Assembly (NCBI GenBank): GCA_905192745.1
Contig: CAJJLZ010000025.1
Span: forward strand, 1 to 35,000
Source of the DNA: an uncultured Oscillospiraceae bacterium
GTDB lineage: Bacteria; Bacillota; Clostridia; Oscillospirales; Acutalibacteraceae
Reading direction: 5' to 3'
DNA: 35,000 nt
Shown: positions 1 through 5,951 of the stretch, piece after piece
Layout of the letters: every line of letters begins with the position of its first letter
How positions within the stretch are numbered: the stretch's first letter is position 1
Made by a program: the position numbers and the translations under genes
The notes under the pieces: generated by a model
What the model was told of the DNA's origin: nothing
Databases searched by the model: none
The model's input: only the letters and a program-made list of their open reading frames with translations

Positions 1-30
1 TTTCCACATTCGATGCTTCGTCTCTTTCTC

Positions 31-50
31 GTTGTTTAATTTTCAAGGTC
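31..50 (-). promoter_or_regulatory. boxA-like rRNA antitermination motif
   Basis: Read on the minus strand this gives GACCTTGAAAATTAAACAAC, which resembles the boxA-type sequence (CTTTGAAAA core) found in Firmicutes rRNA operon leaders and 16S-23S spacers. It lies about 70 bases downstream of two tandem strong promoters that also point left, which is the expected layout of an rRNA leader. The 16S gene itself would lie beyond position 1 and is not visible, so the assignment rests on the motif and the promoters. Confidence 0.6.
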
Positions 51-127
51 CCCGCGTTTTCGCTTCCGCAAAAACACTTCGCAAAAATCATTCATCCATT
101 CGCCATAAAACGAGCGGATCGAATATT

Positions 128-156
128 ATCTTAACATACCTGTCGAGGTTTGTCAA
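128..156 (-). promoter_or_regulatory. sigma-A promoter P2, probable rRNA operon
   Basis: On the minus strand a perfect -35 box TTGACA (151-156) and a -10 box TAAGAT (128-133) are separated by exactly 17 bases. Transcription would start near 121 and run left past the boxA-like motif and off the window. This is the downstream member of a tandem pair with the promoter at 190-218. Confidence 0.75.
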
Positions 157-189
157 GACTTTTTGCGGCGTCGTTCAGACGACTTGCCT

Positions 190-218
190 ATAATACCATG
201 CGGATTTCGATAAGTCAA
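190..218 (-). promoter_or_regulatory. sigma-A promoter P1, probable rRNA operon
   Basis: On the minus strand the -35 box TTGACT (213-218) and -10 box TATTAT (190-195) are spaced by 17 bases. It lies 62 bases upstream of the second promoter. Tandem strong promoters followed by a boxA-like motif are typical of Firmicutes rRNA operons. The region 219-327 beyond it holds no gene that I can support. Confidence 0.7.
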
Positions 219-327
219 GCCTCTTTTTTCGTTTTTTGAAGGAACAGCATTCCGCCTCGTTTTTCGTCAGAACAAAGAGGGATACTGGGCAATTCTCACA
301 GGAAGGTGGATATACGAAAAAATCCTG

Positions 328-356
328 TTGAACCTCCGTCTTTCCTTTGTTATACT
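328..356 (+). promoter_or_regulatory. Likely metA promoter
   Basis: TTGAAC (328-333) and TATACT (351-356) are separated by 17 bases, giving a start near 363 and a leader of about 39 bases before metA. A second, weaker pair, TTGTTA (347-352) and TATTAT (371-376) with an 18-base spacer, overlaps it. The short leader leaves no room for a SAM riboswitch or T-box. Confidence 0.5.
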
Positions 357-401
357 AACAGATATCTACTTATTATAAATAGGATCAGCGAGGTGGGGTT
401 C

Positions 402-1325
402 ATGCCCATTAAGATTCCGGACAATTTACCGGCCGCGAAAACATTGGAATCGGAAAACGTATTTCTCATGACGGAGCAGCGGGCGACGCATCAGGACATT
501 CGCCCGCTGAAAATCATCCTGCTTAATCTGATGCCGACAAAGGAAGAAACGGAGACACAGCTTCTTCGTCTGCTCAGCAACAGTCCGCTTCAGGTGGATG
601 TAACGCTTCTGCAGGCGGCTACCCACGTTTCCAAAAACACGGCGCCGGAATATCTCAAAGAGTTTTATCATACCTTTGATGAAGTACGGGACGAGAAATA
701 TGACGGCATGATTATTACCGGCGCGCCGGTGGAGGCCATGCGGTTTGAGGACGTCGATTACTGGGACGAGCTCAGAATGATTATGGAATGGAGCCGGAGT
801 CATGTCTATTCCACTCTGCATATCTGCTGGGGGGCGCAGGCGGGGCTGTATTATCATCACCGTATCCCCAAATATCCTCTCCCCGCAAAGCTTTCCGGAA
901 TTTTTCGTCATCGGGTTCTCGATCCGACCCATCCCCTTCTGCGCGGCTTTGACGAGTTGTTCTATATGCCTCATTCGCGGTATACCGAGGTACGGCAGGA
1001 GGATATCGACAAGGTTTCCGGCCTGAAAGTTCTGGCCCTGTCTGAAACGGCCGGAGTCTCTATTGTCGCCACGGACGATGGACGGCAGGTATTTGTGACC
1101 GGCCATTGTGAATACGACCGCTATACTCTGGCAAAGGAATACCAGCGGGATGTACGGCGGGGAATCCATCCGGCCGTCCCACAGCATTATTTCCCGGGGG
1201 ACGACCCGGACGCCGTTCCTCCCCTGATCTGGCGGGGACACGCCCATCTGCTGATCGGAAACTGGCTGAACTATTTCGTCTATCAGCCCACGCCCTACAA
1301 TTTGCTGGAGCTGAAACGAAAGTAA
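402..1325 (+). CDS. metA: Homoserine O-acetyltransferase MetA
   Basis: A 307-residue cytoplasmic enzyme that activates the hydroxyl of L-homoserine with an acyl-CoA, the first committed step of methionine synthesis. The family catalytic residues are at the family numbering: Cys142 in HICWGAQ, His235 and Glu237 in GHCEYD. Residue 111, in GAPVE, is glutamate. In characterised MetA proteins Glu111 goes with acetyl-CoA (Bacillus cereus type) and Gly111 with succinyl-CoA (E. coli type), so I call acetyltransferase. The open frame extends upstream to a GTG at 306. I chose the ATG at 402 because a GAGGTGGGG ribosome binding site precedes it, the promoter lies inside the longer frame, and MPIKIPDNLP is the normal family start. 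Divergent from the probable rRNA promoters; no methionine genes are adjacent. Confidence 0.96.
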   Translation: MPIKIPDNLPAAKTLESENVFLMTEQRATHQDIRPLKIILLNLMPTKEETETQLLRLLSNSPLQVDVTLLQAATHVSKNTAPEYLKEFYHTFDEVRDEKYDGMIITGAPVEAMRFEDVDYWDELRMIMEWSRSHVYSTLHICWGAQAGLYYHHRIPKYPLPAKLSGIFRHRVLDPTHPLLRGFDELFYMPHSRYTEVRQEDIDKVSGLKVLALSETAGVSIVATDDGRQVFVTGHCEYDRYTLAKEYQRDVRRGIHPAVPQHYFPGDDPDAVPPLIWRGHAHLLIGNWLNYFVYQPTPYNLLELKRK

Positions 1326-1346
1326 TCCGGGGGGCGTTTGGATGAA

Positions 1347-1367
1347 CGTCTGGGAAGACGGCTTTTT
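1347..1367 (+). terminator. Weak hairpin after metA
   Basis: CGTCT (1347-1351) pairs with AGACG (1356-1360) around a GGGA loop and is followed by GCTTTTT. The stem is only 5 bp, so this is a modest candidate for the metA terminator. Confidence 0.35.
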
Positions 1368-1396
1368 ACCGGGAGCCATACAACACAAAAACGGAT

Positions 1397-1439
1397 AAAA
1401 CAGCGCCGCGGCAGGGACAGGCATCCCGCCGCGGCGCTG
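1397..1439 (-). terminator. ade terminator
   Basis: A perfect 12-bp stem (1401-1412 with 1428-1439, CAGCGCCGCGGC and its complement) lies 5 bases past the ade stop codon. On the minus strand it is followed by TTTT and, a little later, TTTTT, so it works in the ade direction. On the plus strand no T-run follows. Confidence 0.8.
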
Positions 1440-1444
1440 CTGCG

Positions 1445-3160
1445 TCACCAGTACCGCTGTTCTTCCACATCAAAGACGCCGCGGTCGGTCAGACGCAGCT
1501 CCGGGATTACCGGAAGAGACAAAAAAGACATTGTTTGAAAAGGATCATAACAATCGGGCACCCCCATCTCCCGCGCCAGCGCGGACATCCGGTGCAGAAT
1601 TTCGTTCACCTCATCCGCCGGTCGGTCGGCCATCAGCCCCGCGATCGGCAGAGGCAGAGTCGCCAGCACTTTCCCATCCCGCACCAGCGTATAGCCGCCC
1701 CCGCAGCGTTCCAGCTCCCGAACGGCAAGGGCCATGTCTTCGTCCCGGTCCCCCAGAACGATCAGATTGTGAGAGTCATGCGCCACGGTGGAGGCGGCTG
1801 TTCCCCGCAGGCCCAGTCCATAGACCGCCCCAAGCCCGACCCGTCCGGTCGCGTGATGGCGCTCCAGCACCGCGGCCTTCAAATAACCATCCCCGGCGGT
1901 AAAAAAACCGTCTTTCTGCGGAACCTCCGCGAGCCGGCGGCGGGTGTTGATCTGACGGGGAATCAATTCGATCACCGGCAGGCGGCCGTCCGCCGGAACC
2001 GGGAGGGCAAACCGTTGGGACGCCGGCTTTTCCGTTTTTTCCTCACCGATCCGCACCATATGCATCAGCGACGCAGGAACCGCGGCCGAAGCCGGGGACT
2101 CACCGCATCTGCCGTCCCTCTCCCAGCGGCAGACGCCGCCGGTATAGACCGCCCGCACCGTGACCTCTTCCGCGTCGTCCAGCAAAACCAGATCGGCGCG
2201 ATATCCCGCGGCGACCGCGCCGCAGTCCCGCAGTCCATAAATCCGTGCGGCGTTCCAGCTTGCCATCCGGTAAGCCTCCGCCGCCGGCACCCCCAGACGG
2301 ATCGCTTCCCGGATATTATGGCGGATGTGACCATCCCGCCGGATATCCTCGATATGCTTATCGTCGGTGCAGAAGGCCAGTCGATCGTACCCCAGCCCGG
2401 CTTCTTTTACCGCCGTCAGGATGGTTTCCAGATTGTGGGCGGCAGAGCCCTCCCGCACCAGCACGGCGAATCCGGCCCGCAGCTTTTCCAATGCTTCCGC
2501 CCCATCGGAGCATTCATGATCGGTATCGATCCCCGCCAGACGATACGCCTGCAGCGCACCGCCGGACAACAGCGGGGCATGGCCGTCGATCATCCGGCCG
2601 GAGAAGGCCTCCAGCTTGGCGAGAACCTCCGGCTCGCCCGCACAGACGGCCGGAAAATCCATCATCTCCCCCAACCCGAGAATTCCCGGCTCGTCCATCA
2701 GTGACCGCAGCGCGTCCGCATCCAGCACCGCGCCTCCCTGCTCCCAACGGGTGGCGGGAACGCAGGACGGAAGCATCACAAAAAGCCGAAGGGGCAGGGA
2801 ACGCGCCTGTTCCAGCATAAAGCGGATGCCGTCCAATCCGGCAACATTCGCAATCTCATGCGGGTCGGCGATCAGAGCCGTTGTGCCGGAAGGCAGCACC
2901 TCCGCCGCCATAGCCGACGGCGGGAGCATGGTGGATTCCACATGAAGGTGCGCGTCGATGAAACCGGGAACCAGCGCTTTTCCCCGGCAGTCCACCACTT
3001 CTTCCCCGTTATACCGCCCGACGCCGACGATCACGCTGTCCGATACCGCGACGTCCTCCCGCCGCCATTCGCCGGTAAAGACATTCAGCACCTCCGCGTC
3101 ACGGAACACCCGCTCCGCCGGACGTTTCCCCTGCGCCGTTTCCAGCAAGCGCCGATTCAT
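1445..3160 (-). CDS. ade: Adenine deaminase
   Basis: A 571-residue amidohydrolase-fold enzyme that converts adenine to hypoxanthine and ammonia in purine salvage; the length fits the 570-590 residues usual for the family. Metal- and substrate-binding motifs are intact and in order: PGFIDAHLHVE (residues 65-75), DPHEIAN (99-105), DGHAP (192-196), TDHE (213-216) and CTDDKH (264-269). The start at 3160 is set by an AGAGGGGG ribosome binding site a few bases upstream. It forms a single-gene unit with its own terminator. Two tandem promoter-hairpin elements lie 68-222 bases upstream and are the only promoters I can see for it. No purine riboswitch is recognisable in the leader. Confidence 0.96.
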   Translation of the reverse strand: MNRRLLETAQGKRPAERVFRDAEVLNVFTGEWRREDVAVSDSVIVGVGRYNGEEVVDCRGKALVPGFIDAHLHVESTMLPPSAMAAEVLPSGTTALIADPHEIANVAGLDGIRFMLEQARSLPLRLFVMLPSCVPATRWEQGGAVLDADALRSLMDEPGILGLGEMMDFPAVCAGEPEVLAKLEAFSGRMIDGHAPLLSGGALQAYRLAGIDTDHECSDGAEALEKLRAGFAVLVREGSAAHNLETILTAVKEAGLGYDRLAFCTDDKHIEDIRRDGHIRHNIREAIRLGVPAAEAYRMASWNAARIYGLRDCGAVAAGYRADLVLLDDAEEVTVRAVYTGGVCRWERDGRCGESPASAAVPASLMHMVRIGEEKTEKPASQRFALPVPADGRLPVIELIPRQINTRRRLAEVPQKDGFFTAGDGYLKAAVLERHHATGRVGLGAVYGLGLRGTAASTVAHDSHNLIVLGDRDEDMALAVRELERCGGGYTLVRDGKVLATLPLPIAGLMADRPADEVNEILHRMSALAREMGVPDCYDPFQTMSFLSLPVIPELRLTDRGVFDVEEQRYW

Positions 3161-3227
3161 AATGATGCCCCCTCTGTTTTATCTGCGGAAAAAGAAATCG
3201 TTTGCCGGTGTCTGCCGGCCGGGTTTT

Positions 3228-3294
3228 CCGCCGGCCTTTTCCGGCGGCGCTACTGAAAATGCCTGTCGGCATTTTCCCTGACGACATTATATCA
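3228..3294 (-). repeat. Promoter-hairpin element, copy 1 (upstream of ade)
   Basis: On the minus strand the order is an extended -10 promoter TGATATAAT (3286-3294), 9 bases including TCAGG, then a 9-bp hairpin GAAAATGCC-GACA-GGCATTTTC (3255-3263 with 3268-3276), then a second hairpin CCGCCGG-N6-CCGGCGG (3228-3234 with 3241-3247). No -35 box is evident. The hairpin stem differs from copies 2 and 3 at three consecutive positions, with matching changes in the other arm, while the GACA loop is unchanged. Transcription from the -10 would begin just before the first hairpin. The remaining 3161-3227 is ade leader with the ribosome binding site. In this copy only, GGCGGCGCTA and its complement also flank the promoter and hairpin. 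Confidence 0.75.
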
Positions 3295-3320
3295 TAGCGC
3301 CGCCCAGCCGGAATCTCTGT

Positions 3321-3382
3321 CCGCCTTTTCCGGCGGCGCAATGAAAAACGCTGTCGCGTTTTTCCCTGACGTCATTATATCA
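3321..3382 (-). repeat. Promoter-hairpin element, copy 2 (upstream of ade)
   Basis: Same order as copy 1 on the minus strand: extended -10 TGATATAAT (3374-3382), 9-bp hairpin GAAAAACGC-GACA-GCGTTTTTC (3343-3351 with 3356-3364), and a shorter GC hairpin (CCGCC 3321-3325 with GGCGG 3332-3336). It is 88 bases upstream of copy 1. The hairpin is identical to copy 3, about 19.6 kb away, and differs from its tandem neighbour. The rest of the gap, 3383-3532, is AT-richer and holds the start region of the next gene; I see no other feature there beyond a -10-like TATACT near 3474. Confidence 0.75.
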
Positions 3383-3532
3383 TAAACGGCGGACAGCGGG
3401 GAAAATTTGTCCGGATCATTTGAAATATTAACAAAGGCTTCATAAAAACTACTGTATTATTTTTGGATTATCCAGTATACTGAATACAGAATCTGGAGAA
3501 TACCTCTCCGGAAAGAAGGGCATGAGTACAGC

Positions 3533-4312
3533 ATGAGTGCGGACAAAGCAAGCAAAACGACAAAGCCGGCCGACCGAACGCCGGCGGAGGACAGAGCCTA
3601 TCTTCGCCGCCGCCGGATTCTCGGTCTGGTTTCTCTGGCGGTGGTTCTGGCCCTTGCCGGCGTAGTCACCTATTTTGTATGCACCGATCTGCTCGGGAAA
3701 ATCCGCTCGCCGGAAGAATTCCGCGCCTATATCGAATCCTTCGGCTGGACCGGACGGCTGGTGTTTCTCGGTCTGCAGTGCCTGCAGGTTATCGTTGCGA
3801 TGATTCCGGGTGAAATTCTGGAGGTTGGCGCGGGGTATGCTTTCGGCGCGGTGGAAGGCACCCTGCTGTGTATGGGCGGCGTGGCCATCGCCTCCGCCAT
3901 GATATTCCTGCTGACCAAACGGCTCGGGGTCAAGCTGGTGGAAACCTTCATCAGCCGGGAAAAAATTGACGAGCTGCGGTTCATCAACAGCGAAAAGAAG
4001 CTGAAGCGCCTGATTTTCATTCTGTTTTTCATTCCCGGCACACCGAAGGATCTCTTCACCTATTTCGCCGGGCTGACCCGCATCAAGCTATCTGAGTTTC
4101 TGGTAATCTCCCTGATCGCACGGATTCCGTCGGTTGTGTCCTCCACCATCGGCGGCCATATCATCGGACAGGAAAATTATCTGTCCGCCATTATTCTTTT
4201 TGCCGTGACCGGGCTGGTCAGTCTGGGAGGAATGGCCGTATATACACAGATCGTCAAGCGCCATGAAAAAAAGGAACCGCCGGCTCTTCCAAAGGACGCC
4301 GTGCAGAAATAA
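3533..4312 (+). CDS. TVP38/TMEM64 (DedA-like, SNARE-associated domain) membrane protein
   Basis: A 259-residue polytopic inner-membrane protein. A basic, charged cytoplasmic tail (about residues 1-28) is followed by a first membrane helix (about 30-52) and a VTT/SNARE-associated core. That core includes the amphipathic P-G-E region (VAMIPGEILEVGAGYAFG) and the FIPGTPKDLFTYFAG segment typical of the TVP38/YdjX-YdjZ group. Related DedA-superfamily proteins move lipids such as undecaprenyl phosphate or phosphatidylethanolamine across the membrane; the substrate here cannot be read from sequence. A 4-codon open frame (ATG at 3522) ends in TGA overlapping this ATG, so translation may be coupled. 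Stand-alone gene, convergent with murC. Confidence 0.85.
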   Translation: MSADKASKTTKPADRTPAEDRAYLRRRRILGLVSLAVVLALAGVVTYFVCTDLLGKIRSPEEFRAYIESFGWTGRLVFLGLQCLQVIVAMIPGEILEVGAGYAFGAVEGTLLCMGGVAIASAMIFLLTKRLGVKLVETFISREKIDELRFINSEKKLKRLIFILFFIPGTPKDLFTYFAGLTRIKLSEFLVISLIARIPSVVSSTIGGHIIGQENYLSAIILFAVTGLVSLGGMAVYTQIVKRHEKKEPPALPKDAVQK

Positions 4313-4341
4313 CCCGCCGCAGACAGGCGGCGGAAATGCCG

Positions 4342-4382
4342 GAACAGGACAGGCCGGGGCGACGCCCCGGCCTGTCCTGTTC
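4342..4382. terminator. Bidirectional terminator between TVP38-like gene and murC
   Basis: A perfect 20-bp inverted repeat (4342-4361 with 4363-4382), with one unpaired base at its centre, lies between the convergent genes ending at 4312 and 4402. T-runs are poor on both sides, but position and stem strength support termination for both strands. Confidence 0.7.
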
Positions 4383-4401
4383 GTTCAGCATATATTTCGT
4401 C

Positions 4402-5820
4402 TCATCCCGCCGCGCCGTTTCTCTCTTCCAGTGCGCGGGCGATCATCCGGGCGCATTTGTACACATCTCCCCCGCCCATCGTGAGCACCAGATCGCCGCT
4501 CTCCGCGTAAGCCGCCACATAATCGGTGATCTCCGGGAAGGTGGGCAGATACCGTGCGCCGGGAATACGGTCGGTGATCTGCTTGGAAGAAACGCCGAGG
4601 GTATTCTCCTCCCGCGAGCCCATGATGTCGCTGAGGATCACCCGGTCGGCCGCAGACAGGGATTCCACGAATCCGTCCAGATGCCGGGCGGTGCGGGTGT
4701 AGGTGAAGGGCTGGAACACCGCCCAGACCTTCCGGTACCCCATCCCCTTGGCCGCGCCGAGAGTGGCGGCGATCTCGGTCGGATGATGGGCGTAGTCGTC
4801 CGCCACCGTCACCCCATCGAACGTACCGAGAAACTCAAACCGCCGGCCCGCCCCGTGAAAGGAACGCAGCCCGTTGGCGATCTGCTCCGCCGTCGCGCCG
4901 CAGAGATACGCGGCGGCGGCGGCGGCCATCGAGTTCAGAATGTTATGGGAACCGGGCACTCCCAGCCGGATGGCGGCAAAGAACGCGTCCCGGTGATACA
5001 GATCGTACGCGCCGTAGGAGCCGTCCTCCATCCGGAAGTTCCGGGCGGACCATTCCAGCCCGGTGCCGGTGCCGAACCATATCCGCTTTTCCGGATCGAT
5101 TCCTTCGACGGCCTTCCGGGTGTTCGCGTCGTCGTGATTGGCGATGACCGCCCGGCTCGCCAGCCCCGCGAAGCGATGGAAGGAGGCGATCACGTTCTCC
5201 AGTGTGCCGAAATAGTCCAGATGGTCGGCGTCCACGTTCAGAATCACCGAAACCGCCGGAGTCATGGAGAGGTAATGGTCCTGAAATTCGCAGGCTTCGC
5301 AGATGAAGGTATCGCTCCCCCCTGCCCGGCCGTTGGCGTTCATCAGAGGCAGGCGGCCGCCGATGAAGATGGTGGGGTCCTGCCCAGCCTGCAGCAGAAT
5401 CTGCGACAGCATGGAGGTGGTGGTGGTCTTTCCGTGCGTCCCCGCCACCCCGATGGAATTGGAGTAATGCCGGCTGATAAGCCCAAGCAGCTTCCCCCGC
5501 TCGATCAGGGGCAGGCCGCGCCGCTGCGCCTCCTGCAGTTCCGGGTTTTCGGCGTGAACGGCGGAGGTATATACGACCAGCTCGGCGTCTCCGACATTTT
5601 CCGCCGCCTGCGGCATGGCGACCGGAATCCCCAGTCCGGTCATCCGGTCCACGTTATCCGAAGGGTTCACGTCCGAGCCGGTGATCGTGTAACCCCGGGA
5701 ATGGAGGATTTCGGCCAGCGGGCTCATTCCCGAACCGCCGATCCCCACAAAATGTATTCGTTTCACCGAACGAAGGAGCGTCATCAGCTCCTCGTCCATC
5801 CGTACTGCCGTTGTCTCCAT
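4402..5820 (-). CDS. murC: UDP-N-acetylmuramate--L-alanine ligase MurC
   Basis: A 472-residue cytoplasmic Mur ligase that adds L-alanine to UDP-N-acetylmuramic acid using ATP, the first amino-acid step of peptidoglycan stem-peptide synthesis. Visible landmarks are the Rossmann motif VGIGGSGMSPLAE (25-37), the ATP loop AGTHGKTTTT (126-135), EACEFQ (175-180), NVDADHLDYF (195-204) and YAHHPTEIAAT near residue 330, all diagnostic of MurC. The start at 5820 follows a GGAAAGGG site 8-14 bases upstream. A second Met at codon 8 is possible but has a weaker site. It lies 131 bases downstream of recD2 in the same direction, with a possible -10 box between. No other mur or fts genes are adjacent, so it is away from the usual division cluster. 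Confidence 0.97.
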   Translation of the reverse strand: METTAVRMDEELMTLLRSVKRIHFVGIGGSGMSPLAEILHSRGYTITGSDVNPSDNVDRMTGLGIPVAMPQAAENVGDAELVVYTSAVHAENPELQEAQRRGLPLIERGKLLGLISRHYSNSIGVAGTHGKTTTTSMLSQILLQAGQDPTIFIGGRLPLMNANGRAGGSDTFICEACEFQDHYLSMTPAVSVILNVDADHLDYFGTLENVIASFHRFAGLASRAVIANHDDANTRKAVEGIDPEKRIWFGTGTGLEWSARNFRMEDGSYGAYDLYHRDAFFAAIRLGVPGSHNILNSMAAAAAAYLCGATAEQIANGLRSFHGAGRRFEFLGTFDGVTVADDYAHHPTEIAATLGAAKGMGYRKVWAVFQPFTYTRTARHLDGFVESLSAADRVILSDIMGSREENTLGVSSKQITDRIPGARYLPTFPEITDYVAAYAESGDLVLTMGGGDVYKCARMIARALEERNGAAG

Positions 5821-5871
5821 ACCCCGCGTCCCTTTCCATCGTTTTTATAAACGACTGTTCCATTTCCTTTT

Positions 5872-5877
5872 ATTATA
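5872..5877 (-). promoter_or_regulatory. Possible murC -10 box
   Basis: A perfect TATAAT on the minus strand about 50 bases upstream of the murC start codon. The matching -35 position (TTTATT, 17 bases away) is poor, so this is a tentative internal promoter between recD2 and murC. Confidence 0.35.
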
Positions 5878-5951
5878 TTGCTGTCGGCCGGGAAAATAAA
5901 CACTTTCCGGGAATTTTTTCCGGAATTTCGCCGGCCGGGCGGTATTTTTCG

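Noticed and set aside
363..401. SAM riboswitch or T-box upstream of metA
   Set aside because: Only about 39 bases lie between the likely start site and the gene, too short for either.
3161..3300. Purine riboswitch upstream of ade
   Set aside because: The leader does not show the conserved three-way junction sequences; only the promoter-hairpin elements are seen.
3228..3382. CRISPR array
   Set aside because: Only two units, imperfect and each with internal promoter and hairpin structure; no spacers and no cas genes.
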